Shown: positions 50,001 to 59,653, numbered from the stretch's first letter. The stretch: DNA of 62,000 bases from Branchiostoma floridae (GCF_000003815.2 NC_049991.1:10499024-10561023); one strand, 5' to 3'. Notes: a model not told the origin generated them from the letters alone. Made by a program: numbers and translations.

Positions 50001-53000
50001 GTTAATGCGTCTGTCCGTTTGTTTGTTTATTTGCTTGTTTGTTCGTTTGTTTGTTACGTTGCTTGGTGGATTGGTTACTTGCTTCTTAAGAATACATGTA
50101 CCACGAAAATATAACTGGTGTTCGCTCCATACGTTACATGTGTTGCGCTTGTCAGAATAGTCTATGGTTTTCCTGCTTGATAATTCACTACCATTAGTGA
50201 TTGAATTTAAAGTGAAAATACGCTACTGTAATTGGACTTACGGGTCCTCAATGAAGCGGAAGCGCTTCATCGGTGCTCCGATCCTTTCCCGGAGTTCTCG
50301 AGCCCACTCCAGCGCGCCTGCCACAGGGGGCATGTTCTTGGTTACAGGCGGGATACCGCCGTTTGCAGCCGCTGCCGCAACCTGGAATAACACAAAAATA
50401 TATTGTTTCAGAGCAAAGACGTTTTATGAAATAGTGGCATTGTGGCTCTGGCGTTGACTGTACCATTCTTCTATGAAGATACAGACAATAACGATCAATA
50501 ACATGCCGTAAGTTGTACGGTTCTGACGTCAGTAGTTGGGCTAATAGTTGTTACATTATATATATTGAAGTAATGTTCTTTTCTATCTTAGCTATAGCCC
50601 ATGGCTACTTCCCCTTAGCCAATGAGGAGCCCCATTTTCTATGTATATATCCACATAGTGTTGGACTATGAAAAAAGTGTGCATGAGGCTATTACATGCG
50701 AATGAGGAGAAAAAGTGTGGTGATATCAAGCAAAACTGTGGTGATATCAGAGTGAAAAATGTGAGTGCTATACGCATGTGACCAATTCTGAGACTAGAAA
50801 CCCCTTGGTGGGCGGGACTCCTACTATACACTGAAATCGTGGCCCTCCTGTGGGTTAACTATTACATGTGCTCTAGATGCATATGTAATGATTGCTAATC
50901 GGATTTTAACAATCAAATAGCCATGTCTTTCTTCCTCACCTGCTCGTCATACACGACCTTCACTTCGTCCAGTTCGCGGTCGTACATCCCCAGGAGAGCC
51001 AAGTACTTGCTGCGGAAGTCTGCGCTGATGGTGGGACGTTCCAGAAGCGGGCCGAAAACCTCAACCAACTACGGGAGACAAATGAAATGGTGAGACGATA
51101 GGTTACAGACTATAGTATCACTTCCAGTCACAGTAACGTCAAAATTTGTATAGGATTCAAAGAGGGGCACCTTTTCTCTGACCTTCGCTTCATGATCGAC
51201 AACATCTTTAAATAGATTTCCTATTCCTTAATATTACGGAGATGACAAAACATTTGAAGAAAAGTCGTCCAAAATGAGCTATGGTGTTTATTAGAATAGC
51301 ACTCTGTTCGTATTCATGATCATCGAACCTTGAAAGCGGCCTCGATCCCGCAGCAGTCGTCAAACCCCTGGCAGGCGATGGCGCCGAGCCGCCGGTCGAT
51401 GTCGTCCACTTGCTGGTTGAAATTCTCCACGTCGGCGTCGAAATCCTGGAGATACAAAGAGACACAAAGTTGCAAGAACACAGTCTTCATCAGAAAGCGA
51501 CTAGAAAATCCGTGAATTCATGAATCTTGTCAGTATTTCTTTCAAATCACACCACACCCCAAAATCATTAGCAAACATAGTTGTATTATTCCAATGATTT
51601 ATGAGAAGAGAACGTGTATCTCTGGCACATGTAATGGGACGTGTGCTTTACTAATCGATGTAAAAACTCAACAATGGAATCGAAGGTCCATCACAATTAT
51701 AGGGATAGGCTGAAAACATAGCTATGGAGTCTTTCAAATCGCAAGGATCCCAGGATGACTAGATCTTAGTGTCCTCTCTCACCGCGTTCATGGGGTCCAG
51801 CGGGTCGTAGGTCCTTGCCCCGAACACGTTGTAGTACTCCTGGAACTCCTCGAACATCTTCTCCACCTGCGTGCTGAAGGCCTGGCCCTTGATCCCGGAG
51901 AACTCCACCTTCTCCAGCTTCATCAGCATGATTCCCGTCTCAAACAGGCCCTGTGAAGCATTACAAAAAGGGTTCAAGCTTGTTCAAGTTTGGAAATTAT
52001 ATAGAGACTAGACCTCTCCTTTCACTTACTTTCACAAGTCCCTGGCAAGTCTCAATAGGCAAGGGATTATTTGTTTAAAACTTTTTTTTCCATTTCCAGT
52101 ACATGTTCCACATCTGCTGTTCATGCCCCGTGTTAAGGGTGTAAGCTAAGGGATCCCTCGGGAACAATACAGCACACAGATTTGGAGGATGAGGTTTACC
52201 TTTATGACTTCTATCCGCTGTACAAAGCTGTCCATCCGACTGAAGATCAGCGCGTCCGCGAACTCCCACTCTTTTGGCTCTTTGTCGTCCTGGTACAAAA
52301 GTTTGATAACGAAAAGTTCAACTTTTTAGTCAAATCTCTGAAAATAGCGTTTCATCGGCAAAGGTTTACACTAGTAGGTGACGCTTGATTTTTTATTATC
52401 TATTACTGTGTGATTTCTAGAGTATACTGAAAGAGAAGCAAAACATTGTCAAGTGTGTGCATAATAGTCACCTTAAAGTAAGTCTTGAGCTTGGCCTTGT
52501 GTGAGTGGTACTCTGTCTTGAAGGTGTGCAGCATTTTCAAGACGAGGTTGACCTTCTCCAGGGAGTCTTCCATCTCCCCCTTGAAGATTTCATCCGGACC
52601 TAGATAGGTGCGTGACTGTGTCGAAACAAATACATTATGAGTAAAACACAGAGTTCAATACATGCAGTTTCATCATCTCTATAGGAAATACCTCAATATT
52701 TATGACATGACAAAACATGTTGTTTTGCTGGTGTGTTCGCCGCGTTTATTTCCTCTTCTTCTTGTCATTTTGGCGACGCCTCAGGGGAGAGCCTAGTTTT
52801 GTCTTTTATTTTGCTGCGACGCCTCATTGGCGAACCTATGTATTATGTGCGAATAGCTTTACAAATGGCAAACTACTGTGAGAGAAGCATTCTGCATTTT
52901 TCAAAAATGTCACCTTTCGCATTATCATTGTCTTCTTCTGCAATTCTTCATTTCACTCCATAGCCTACATTGTATTTCTGGCGACGTTTAGTTAAAGCAT

Positions 53001-56000
53001 GGCAGTATTAGACTAATATCTCTCATCTACCACCCCACACATTGCCGAAGATGAGCTTAACTCCTTACCATTTCAATGAAGAGGTTGCAGACTTCCTGCA
53101 GCATGACGACCATCCTTCCCGGCATGCAGTAGTGTTTGGAGTTGGCCCAGACCAGGCAGAGGACGTGGAACAGAGGCGGGATCATCTGCGGCAGGTCTTG
53201 ACACTCCGCCTCTTCCATGTCCTCAAACATCCGCCGTAACGTCTTCAGGTGCATGTTGATGTCCACGGCTTCAGACAGGCCTGCAGAGGTTGTGACAGTG
53301 AGATCTTAGCAAATACCAATATCTTCGACATTTGTTGCACAATGCTTGACTTTCTTCTGACACAAAGGTATACACGGATCCCATTTTTGACATTTCTGTG
53401 TATCATTCGTCATACATATATTGATGCTCAACAGATAAGATGTTGTCGTAGTGTTTTCAGAAGGTTTACAGAATCATCAAATTATACAATAAATAGTATT
53501 ATTACATCAACAGTCAGTGTTTTGATTCTGAGAATCTCAAAGTGCCTTACCTGCCACCACGTCCTTGAAGATGTTCTTGAAGGCAGGGAAGTAGCTGCTC
53601 TTCATCTTCTCCAAGATCCGCCCCATCTTCCGTACTCTGTTCTCCCGCAGCTAAGCATAGAAAGAACAGTGTCAGGTATTTCAATAGCACTTAATAAAAC
53701 CAAGCAGTTGAAACAATCTCAATATGCCACAACGAATCTATATGGGAAGGTCTACATTGTAGTTTGACTCTGACTTAGGGAAAGTTCTTGGTCACTTGTA
53801 GTGGCAAATAGAGATCAGACCATAAAAGCACAGCGAACCGCCAAGGAAAATCACCTGATCATAGATGCACTCTAGGTTGACAGCCCGTGCCTTCCAGAAG
53901 TCCAGTTCCACATACGGTGTTGGGTTGAGTCCGTCCAGGAGCGGCTTGGCGGAGTCCCTGGACAGGACGTCCCGGATCTGGTGCGACCACTCGATCACGA
54001 TGGACTCGATGGAATGCAGGAGATGCCGATCTGACGTCTCCTCTCTAGAAATAACAAACCTTTCATTTCTTTTGAATTTGAGGACAGTTAAAAACTTTGA
54101 ACTCAAAACATCTTCGCCGAAAAGTAGTTACTCAAGCAACTGGGTATGATTTTGGAAACGGTTAGACGTTTCAGATAAAATTCTTTGTCAGTGACACTGA
54201 GATGTTATCTGAAACGTCTGATCGTTTCGAAAATCATATTCAGTCGCTTGAGTGTTTTTTGGTGTACCTTATTACCTGGATGTCTAACCTTCATCGACTT
54301 AAAACATCTTCGCATATCTTGGCAACTTGTGATCCTCTTTCACAATACACAAAGGGAATGCAAACTTTGTAATATCTTTAAAAGGGCAACTAAAACGATT
54401 ATTCTACGTTTCATTGTACAGTAAACATTCTAAGGCATAGGTGTAATGATAAGAACGTACTTTGCTGGCTCGACCCCGTCCATGCGCTCGGCGCCTGCAG
54501 GCAGCGGCAGCAGAGTCTTGCCCTTGACCTGCCCTCCCACCACGTACACGTTACTCTTCAGGTTGTGCACGTGACGCATGACGTCCTGACACACCACGTT
54601 AGGCCAGCCGTCATGGTTCCTGTCGTTCTGCAGCATGGGGACGATAACCTGGGGAAGGGGAGGGGGCATGTCATTAGGGTTCCGTGTATGCAACCGTGTG
54701 TTGAACCTTCCCAATTAGTCATACTTTAGGAGGGAAAGAAGTACTCCATGCTTGTTCTATTTCTGTGGTATAAGATTTACTTGTCTTTTTGTTGTTTCTA
54801 CAAACAAATAGATATTAATTTATAAACAGCTAATATGTCTTAAAATCAACTTTCCCTGTAAGCCCCATGCATTTAACATTTTCAGTGACTTGGTCTTTAC
54901 AAGAAAGAGGGACAATCACAAACTAGCTGCTTTTTCTATTGTACAAGATTGCATTTGTATATTTGTACAAACAAATGAACATCCATCCCCAGTCGGTCGA
55001 ATTCGTTGGTAAAAGCCCTGTTCTTCGGATAGCGGACTTGCTCATATATAAAATACCAATACTGCCTAAAGATATTCTGTCGAAGTACGTGATTCCGTTT
55101 TACAAGGCTTAGTATGACCGGGGCCTAACTAACAGGTGTTTATCCTACCCATTGTGCCATGTGTCAAAATGGTTTCTTTAAAGACGCATTAGGGCTTATC
55201 ATTGCATTCTTTCGCACCTAATTGTTAGGGCTTGCACATGATTGAAAGGTGAGAATGTAGCTTAACATTTAGTGTGGCTTGATAAGAGTCAATCAACAGA
55301 GTGAATACCTTTTCCGCTAGGAACCTGTTAGCATTAATAATGACTTAAATGATTGTTCGAAATCCGTCAATTAAAAAACGGTAGCATCTTTATGGCGTTT
55401 CTATCACCCGTGTAGTGTAATATAAGTTAAGCTTTGAGTACGTAGTCGAAAAAGAATTATTCCTTTACAACCCAAGGTGGGGGGGGGGGGGTACTGTGAA
55501 AATTGTTCTCGTTATGTTGACAGTAGCAACCCCCATAACAACAGTCGACCGACGCTTGCTGCGATCCTGGTAACGCCACGGTCCATCATTAACAATTACC
55601 CTGGTTTAGAATGTAGTAATTACAGTAGCAGCTTTTCCATCAAACGTAAAACATTTTATTGATGCAAGAACACCTGTGCGCTTGCCATGAAACTACCATA
55701 AGTGTCTCAGAAAACTGGGCGTAACAGCTTTTGAAAGGGTACATATTTACTGTGTAATTACTATTCCTTAGGCGGGACTTTGTTATCTAATCAGCCGGTG
55801 GGTAGGGTGTAATTACTGTGCTAACGTTCAGCGCGCCTGAGACAAAATCCAATGTGGTGGAGTAAAGTCATAGCGCATGTCAATGATGTTCGTAATCATG
55901 ACTGTGATGCGATATAGTTGTATGGACTGCCATAAGTTTTCTTTTAAGTCGTATAAGAGATTCATTCATAAGTCACCTACATGTGGAATATAAATCATTA

Positions 56001-59000
56001 GTGATAGTTGATGCCCATAGGGATTGTTTACCACTTCCACGCAAAGAGTCAAATGTCACGCTCCGCCAACCATACTGCGCCAGTTCTACATTCACAATAG
56101 CAAAAGAGTGTGAAAGGAGGCTCTTCATACCACTCTTTTTAATAAGCGGATATGCCATCCTATATGCCATCATAACGACAATTCTCTAAAGCTATGTCTT
56201 AAGTATACATCTAATATTTCTATGAATTATTTAACATCCAACAAAATTTTTCATTCCTTAAAGTGGCGAAGGATATGTATAAGCTAGACATTTTAATGTA
56301 AGCAGATCAGACGGCTTTTGTATGGTTAATCCTTTGGAAATAAAGTTGGTGAAATAAGGGGCCTGGGTCGGTCAATATTTGCCTTGTCTACCTGTTGAAT
56401 ACGTTGCGTGACGTACGGTTAAAACGTTCTGACATACTCTCCTATACCCCATACTAGCCTCCCTTCTTTGCTTACTGTCACCATGACACTGTTAACACTA
56501 TATAGTACAGCCATGCTGGTACCAGTGGGCAAACGTCAAGGGCATGTGTGTAAATAAACCTTTGCGTGGTTGTCACCAGAAGATAAACTGTTTAGTAAAA
56601 CTTCAAAGGCATAGAGAGCGACGTTTTAACAGGTGCTACTGTTGGCTTTTTCAAATGTAAGGCCTTGGAGTTAACTTGGAGGATTTTCAAGTTACACCAG
56701 GGGGTTGGTAGCAATCATAGAACAGCCAAGGTTGAAAATAACTGAAATTGATCTAGATGTTTGTTTGGTTTGGCAGTAGCTCGACAATAACCCTTCTTAT
56801 CTAAGAGTAACGTGAACTTACCGGACCTTTGTTTTTCTTCTAAATTTGAATGGTCTGGTAAGGGGAGAGGACTAGGGGGCTAGTACGTGACTTGAGCACG
56901 CAGGTCCGTAGACATTTAGCCAGGAGGGAACCCAACACGGAAAGAAAGGGACTGAAAAGCCGGGGTGACTTGCAAAATCTAAGAAATAAAAACGATCAAA
57001 CTTCGTCACTGGGGGGGGGGGGACTAGTTCTCTTTTAAGTTAACATAAACGCAAGGGTGGAAAACCTCGCGATGAAATCACAGCAAAGTTACCGTATTTT
57101 GTGCTTTCTTTATGCAAACACGTACTACGTAGCTATGTGTGTGGAGCGAAACTAGGCCAAAAACAAACAACGGATTTTATTAAATGCCTCAAAATCGTAT
57201 GTCCACAAAGTTCAGCACGCTATACAAGGTTACCCCCACGACCAAGACGGTTTATCAATGTTTGAACATGTTTGTGTTTTTTTAAGCTTGGCTGTCAATC
57301 CTTGTTTTATAAACTACCATGCAAGTAAAATATATCTCGAGTCATTTTTGTTAAACAACCTTGAATCTTCCGATCACTCCTTGTACACACCTATTTGAAA
57401 TAAACAACGGTTAACAATTTTCCCGGTGAACGAAATCTGTAAGTGGACAAGGTTTTAAATAGGTGTTTATTGATTCTATAATCGATGATTATCTTTCTTA
57501 CTTGTCGTTGGGTAGTTTCGAGCTAGCTGTTTTCAAAACATGTCAGTCGTAAGCTGTTGAATGTCCCTATCTAGCCATCTATATATTTCTTAGTTCATAA
57601 CGAATGTGCTAAGCTGCGGTTTTCTCCTATATATACGTGCGCCATGACAACTGGTCAGCCGTCTGAGGTAAAAAGACAGGTAAACATTGATTCTTTCTGT
57701 GCTAGATAAATACCTGGTTGGTAAACGTTCTTTGTAGTATGTTGCTCTATTTGCTATGTAATGTAATTAAAAGTGTGGGAAAAAGCAAACAAAGATCATT
57801 GAAAGAAGGTCAAATGTTAAATCTTCAACAGTCAAAACTTTCATTGAAGCTGGGTTTCTACGTGTAAATAGTATGATAAAGTGCCCTGCGGCCAAAGGAT
57901 AATCAAACGGCAATTAAAGATGTTTTGTGCACAGTTTAGCCCTAAGCGGGGCAGGGGAAAAAAACGAAAACAACATGGGATCTGTAATTGTAGAATTTGG
58001 CCTAATTATGAACAATGACGACTGTGGTAAACAACTCTAAATGTAGGACATCCCGGATAGATGAGACACTGGAAAACATGTTGTGTGACAGTGATTCAAA
58101 ACATCAACAACCAGGTGTCCATATCGGCCCCCTCTTGGTCGCGATGACCTCACTTGGGATTGTAACAGCCAAGCTAGCTGGGTCGAAAACATCATTAGAT
58201 TTATATCTATTTTACCGCCAAGGCAGCTTAGAGGCCAATGTTCGCATTTATAACACAAAAATAGCCCCCGCCCGCCTCAACATTGTTCGAATCTAGCAAA
58301 ACATCTTTAAACTTGCATCTATTTTACCACCAAGGTAGCGAAAAGGGTCGACAGCTCATTTATAACTCTCGGCTCCCAGTCATGTACGCTGTAGTGTTGA
58401 CAGAATCTTGGCAGAGTTGGTGGGTTTACAACCGCTACACCTATTCTCTGGACGTTTCTTTAATTGTAGTTTCAACATAGAAACAATCGCTGTCCACAAA
58501 CACAGTCTGAAAGCACCGCCAACCATTTTGTGGGCGTGCGTGTGTCGGGGGACAACAGTGGCGACCTTCCAATAAAAGGGCACACTTGTTTTGCAACAAT
58601 GTGCACTGGCGTCTTACAGTTTTCATAAGTACGCTGTTGCTAATCAAATGTTTCAGACACAAGGCATGGTAGGCATGGAAATAGTTGATCTGAAGACATG
58701 CCTTTTAAATCACGTTCAGGCGGACCTTGTTCATATAACGTTTCGTATGTTAACAGGGGCTTCTTCATGTGAAGATGTGTTTTTAAAATAACTACCTAAC
58801 CTTTTTATACACTATAAAATAGCAAGGGGCCACAACCAACGATTCGCGTTAAATTGAAGCTTAATGGTTATGCGCAGTCATAAAGATTTTTTTGGTACTA
58901 TATGTTCCTGAGTACTGTTTAAGTGGTATTATATTGCGTGTCCGCCAAATTTTGTGTTGTTTTGAAAGACCAGTCAACCATATAATCTATGCCCTAAACA

Positions 59001-59653
59001 TACCCATCTTTTGATGACGCATAGTGTGTCATTCGATAACACAGACCGTCATATTTACTAACATAACTGTCTCCTGTAGAAACGTCACAAACACGTGTAT
59101 CATCTTACGTACGAAAAAACAACGATTTACCGTTGTTTTATTCGTCCTAATAGTCCACGTTGAGGGCAGGTACTTGAACGGTAGTGAGTGGGTTGGTATA
59201 AGTGTATTAAGTAAAAATATAACAAAGGGGCTTTTAATTCCGCAAATATCATAACATGAACAAACACTGCTACTAACTCAATGTCATTAAAGGCAGAGAA
59301 CTTACGTCATCGACCAATGCCGAGAGTTGGTCCAGTGGTGAGTAGGACAGGTCTCCTATGTACAGGTCTGTTCGGAGGCCCTCCGTCCCCTTGATCGCTT
59401 CCTTCCTTTTCTTGATGAAGTACACGGCTTTCCCCTTCAGACTGGTGGGCATCTCGTTGGTAACACTCAGTGTCCCGGCGGCGTTGGCCAACACGAACAG
59501 ATGAGTGTTCTCCGCCTTGTCGAAAAACTCGTGAAGCATGATCCTGGTCTCCTCCTGCCCGTAACATTTTGCCCACTTTTCCGGCTTCTGTTTGAAAGTT
59601 TTCAGGGCGTACTCACTAATAAACTCCACACGACCGTCCGTAGCTTCCCCCAT
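20467..59653 (-). CDS. DNAH17: Axonemal outer-arm dynein heavy chain, DNAH17-type, complete, 73 exons
   Basis: Motor subunit of the outer dynein arm that drives sliding of doublet microtubules in cilia and flagella. The 73 exons (listed in the block entries below) sum to 13,374 bases, giving 4,457 residues; from memory human DNAH17 is about 4,460 and DNAH9 about 4,490. Every junction has GT-AG borders and consistent phase, with no frameshift or premature stop. Start: ATG at 59651-59653 in a strong context (ACCATGG). Stop: TAG at 20467-20469. DNAH17 is favoured over DNAH9 and DNAH11 by segments such as LIMGGAPAG before the first P-loop, WYADLLLR and [11 protein letters not shown] near the carboxyl end, and the amino-terminal NAAG...YFIK pattern. 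A pre-duplication ancestor of the DNAH9/11/17 group is also possible. Introns are 113-558 bp except intron 1 (4,657 bp). Confidence 0.95.
21237..21310. mobile_element. Partial MITE, family A, in a dynein intron
   Basis: One clear arm (TTTAGGCCTACGTCACATTTCC..., then a GGCCGGGCAGCTTTC and GGAACGAAAAG stretch) matches the arms of the elements near 24068, 34048 and 35897. The other arm is not clear; GTTTCC- and TTTCGTTTCC-like remnants follow near 21390-21425. It lies in the intron 21217-21576. Confidence 0.5.
22500..22602. repeat. Compound CA/GA microsatellite
   Basis: A run of CACA/CAGA units is followed by a pure GA tract of about 33 bases (22569-22601), inside the intron 22193-22661. The 60 bases before it (from about 22440) resemble the end of the interspersed segment near 16620, suggesting a repeat family that seeds such tracts. 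It makes artefactual Leu-Ser/Val-Cys ORFs. Confidence 0.9.
24068..24190. mobile_element. MITE, family A, in a dynein intron
   Basis: Inverted ends: CTAGGTCACATTTGAAAAC on the left and, on the right, GGTTGGAAATGTGACCTACGC, whose reverse complement begins GCGTAGGTCACATTTCC. The interior carries the family's GAACAGCCCGGCCTGGCGCC-like stretch. It lies in the intron 24021-24314. Confidence 0.6.
26276..28650 (-). CDS. DNAH17: Dynein exons 57-61: AAA5 and start of AAA6 region (residues 3325-3675)
   Basis: Exons: 28466-28650, 27792-28024, 27431-27553, 27005-27209, 26276-26581. [14 protein letters not shown] opens AAA5, which has no P-loop in this family. [18 protein letters not shown] and [12 protein letters not shown] follow. 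[19 protein letters not shown] and [17 protein letters not shown] are almost identical to vertebrate chains. One small oddity is RAIKIGDKE where vertebrates have an aromatic residue (FIKIG or YIKIG). Confidence 0.94.
28205..28380. mobile_element. MITE, family B, in a dynein intron
   Basis: Left arm GCGGTAGCATAAGCTATAAG then ATAGTATCAA; the right arm is its inverted copy (TTGATACTATCTTATATATA then TATGCTACCG), with inner TGGCAA/TTGCCA parts also paired. It shares GGCCGGCTTCACTCCT and CCGTAGGATCTGCTTG with the element at 40007-40182. It lies in the intron 28025-28465. A short tandem repeat (AGCATATAACATA twice) precedes it at about 28168-28202. Confidence 0.65.
28799..31082 (-). CDS. DNAH17: Dynein exons 51-56: stalk coiled coil and microtubule-binding domain (residues 2977-3324)
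   Basis: Exons: 30849-31082, 30340-30486, 29969-30082, 29621-29764, 29077-29358, 28799-28922. Exons 51-53 encode the outgoing heptad-rich helix ([20 protein letters not shown] onward). Exons 54-55 encode the globular microtubule-binding head (residues about 3142-3283), with [41 protein letters not shown] and VEPKR. Exon 56 encodes the returning helix. A degenerate copy of the start of exon 52 lies just upstream of it. Confidence 0.95.
30591..30692 (-). pseudogene. Degenerate partial tandem copy of the start of dynein exon 52
   Basis: The segment repeats, with changes, the first 36 bases of exon 52 and about 80 bases of the intron before it (original 30451-30566). It keeps an acceptor-like CATTATTAG and encodes [12 protein letters not shown] where the real exon has [12 protein letters not shown]. 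It has no donor. Using its acceptor in place of the real one would add 140 bases upstream of exon 52 and break the frame, so it should be spliced out. Confidence 0.8.
31372..32196 (-). CDS. DNAH17: Dynein exons 48-50: AAA4 (residues 2779-2976)
   Basis: Exons: 32034-32196, 31651-31917, 31372-31533. The P-loop GVGGSGKQ is at residues 2797-2804, ending in Gln as in other axonemal chains. The FLMTDSQV strand takes the Walker B place without a catalytic Glu directly after the Asp. The segment then leads through [12 protein letters not shown] toward the first stalk helix. Confidence 0.95.
32620..35302 (-). CDS. DNAH17: Dynein exons 43-47: AAA3 (residues 2423-2778)
   Basis: Exons: 35098-35302, 34340-34608, 33754-33993, 33134-33295, 32620-32813. 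The P-loop is GNAGLGKS (residues 2452-2459); human DNAH17 has Thr where this has Leu, a change at a non-contact position of GxxGxGK[ST]. Walker B is [14 protein letters not shown], followed by [16 protein letters not shown]3 is a regulatory nucleotide site in dyneins. Confidence 0.94.
32898..32981. repeat. Inverted repeat (24-base arms, about 36-base loop) in a dynein intron
   Basis: GGGAAAAGACAACCTCAAGC... at 32898-32921 pairs with GCTGGCTTGAGGTTGTCC... at 32958-32981 with three mismatches. It lies in the intron 32814-33133 and could form a stable hairpin in DNA or in the pre-mRNA. It may be a short remnant of an inverted-repeat element. Confidence 0.7.
34048..34228. mobile_element. MITE, family A, in a dynein intron
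   Basis: The left end has TTACATTTTCCGGCCGGGCTG; the right end is roughly its inverted copy, with AGCTGCCCAACCGGGCC then AATGTGGCCTAAGC. It lies in the intron 33994-34339 and matches the elements near 24068 and 35897. Confidence 0.6.
35632..37985 (-). CDS. DNAH17: Dynein exons 38-42: AAA2 (residues 2100-2422)
   Basis: Exons: 37864-37985, 37398-37638, 36833-37089, 36334-36508, 35632-35805. The P-loop GNAGTGKT is at residues 2125-2132. The following [17 protein letters not shown] segment, the degenerate Walker B of AAA2, has Asp-Gly-Asp rather than Asp-Glu. This is the family norm and implies nucleotide binding without hydrolysis. [12 protein letters not shown] and [19 protein letters not shown] are further family marks. 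Confidence 0.95.
35897..36105. mobile_element. MITE, family A, best-preserved copy
   Basis: The left end has TTAGGCCTACGTCACATTTC then CCGG and GGGCTGTTTGCGGAAACGAA. The right end is the inverted copy: TCGTTCCCCAAAATTGCCCG, then CCGG and GGAAATGTGACGTTAGCCTTA. It is about 209 bp with no ORF and sits in the intron 35806-36333. Confidence 0.7.
38166..39893 (-). CDS. DNAH17: Dynein exons 33-37: AAA1, the main ATPase site (residues 1825-2099)
   Basis: Exons: 39737-39893, 39465-39623, 38820-39062, 38497-38628, 38166-38297. Walker A GPAGTGKT falls at residues 1844-1851 and Walker B CFDEFNR carries Asp1896-Glu1897. [19 protein letters not shown] supplies the sensor Asn. All hallmarks of an active hydrolysis site are intact, and the sequence is nearly invariant with vertebrate beta-type chains. 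Confidence 0.96.
40007..40182. mobile_element. MITE, family B, in a dynein intron
   Basis: The left arm AAGCAGATCCTACGATGGCA runs on to ATAGTACTAAACTGGCCAAG. The right arm is inverted: CTCTGGCAGCTTTTGATACT, then ATCTTACACTACCGTAGGAT and CTGCTTGG. It fills most of the 307-bp intron 39894-40200 and shares its core with the element at 28205-28380. Confidence 0.7.
40201..44273 (-). CDS. DNAH17: Dynein exons 24-32: linker region (residues 1235-1824)
   Basis: Exons: 43872-44273, 43270-43515, 42550-42774, 42191-42282, 41857-41983, 41459-41611, 40838-41071, 40453-40631, 40201-40314. This is the DHC_N2 linker whose swing is the power stroke. Conserved stretches include [65 protein letters not shown] and [14 protein letters not shown]. 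The exon 30 donor follows a poly-T and GTTT tract. Confidence 0.94.
40807..40835. repeat. GTTT/poly-T tract beside a splice donor
   Basis: (GTTT)n followed by a run of T lies immediately downstream (gene sense) of the exon 30 donor at 40836-40837. Similar TTTG tracts occur in introns near 42121-42160 and 50016-50060. Confidence 0.8.
43020..43216. repeat. SINE-like interspersed repeat in a dynein intron
   Basis: The sequence holds CCCATTTTTACACCTGGGTGGAG, followed by AGAGGAAAGTC, AAGTGTCTTTCCCAAGCCCA and an end with TCTAGCCTAGCCATGCGGCC. From memory this core, with its CACCTGGGTGGAGAGAGG and GCCCAAGG parts, is common in lancelet and other marine invertebrate genomes. It lies in the intron 42775-43269. 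Classification as a SINE is uncertain. Confidence 0.5.
44480..50381 (-). CDS. DNAH17: Dynein exons 11-23: distal tail (residues 563-1234)
   Basis: Exons: 50242-50381, 49894-49962, 49499-49619, 49224-49370, 48967-49075, 48544-48788, 47996-48139, 47558-47746, 46870-47124, 46291-46460, 45527-45749, 44895-45011, 44480-44566. Mostly helical-bundle sequence of the stem, with family stretches such as [11 protein letters not shown] (exon 11), [12 protein letters not shown] (exon 16), [14 protein letters not shown] (exon 21) and VAPLQANEV (exon 22). The 69-base exon 12 is the shortest; it carries split codons at both ends and is confirmed by frame. Confidence 0.93.
44765..44815. repeat. Short tandem duplication in a dynein intron
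   Basis: ACAAAACAACGTTAGGTCAAA followed by AAG is repeated at once as ACAAAACCATGTTAGGTCAAA plus AAAG, a 24-base unit in two copies within the intron 44567-44894. Confidence 0.75.
46588..46840. repeat. Degenerate TGTTG/TGTGG pentanucleotide array
   Basis: About 250 bases of imperfect 5-base repeats: TGTGG units first, then TGTTG/TGTAT units with increasing divergence. They lie in the intron 46461-46869, just downstream of the exon 19 donor in gene sense. The gradient suggests an old array whose left part is younger. Confidence 0.85.
50016..50060. repeat. TTTG tetranucleotide tract
   Basis: Imperfect (GTTT)n in the intron 49963-50241, interrupted by ATTTGC and TTCG variants. Confidence 0.85.
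50940..59653 (-). CDS. DNAH17: Dynein exons 1-10: amino-terminal tail (residues 1-562)
   Basis: Exons: 59306-59653, 54461-54648, 53855-54044, 53551-53650, 53069-53280, 52472-52615, 52200-52289, 51783-51950, 51329-51445, 50940-51068. This is the dimerisation and intermediate-chain-binding tail (DHC_N1 region). Recognisable stretches are [10 protein letters not shown] in exon 2, [20 protein letters not shown] in exon 3 and [13 protein letters not shown] in exon 9. The exon 6 acceptor is the CACAG at 52616-52620; a nearer CTAG at 52600-52603 gives the wrong phase. Confidence 0.93.
54131..54254. mobile_element. Near-perfect foldback element in dynein intron 2
   Basis: The whole 124 bp is an imperfect palindrome. 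ACTCAAGCAACTGGGTATGA then TTTTGG and AAACGGTTAGACGTTTCAGA on the left is mirrored by TCTGAAACGTCTGATCGTTT then AAAATCATATTCAGTCGCTT and GAGT on the right, meeting near 54190 around CAGTGAC/GTCACTG-like sequence. AAAACATCTTCGC occurs on both sides (about 54107 and 54300). It has the form of a foldback MITE. Confidence 0.7.
54649..59305 (-). other. Dynein intron 1, 4,657 bp, no coding exon recognised
   Basis: Every other intron of the gene is 558 bp or shorter. The intron is AT-rich, with two pure G runs (13 bases at 55479-55491, 12 bases at 57011-57022). It also has a diverged direct repeat of about 70 bases (about 58183-58255 and 58297-58365, both with ATCTATTTTACC(G/A)CCAAGG then ATTTATAAC). 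Short ORFs here have no recognisable family. Confidence 0.8.

Noticed and set aside
58015-58296. Plus-strand 93-residue ORF in dynein intron 1
   Set aside because: No family resemblance; overlaps a direct repeat and lacks supporting splice signals.
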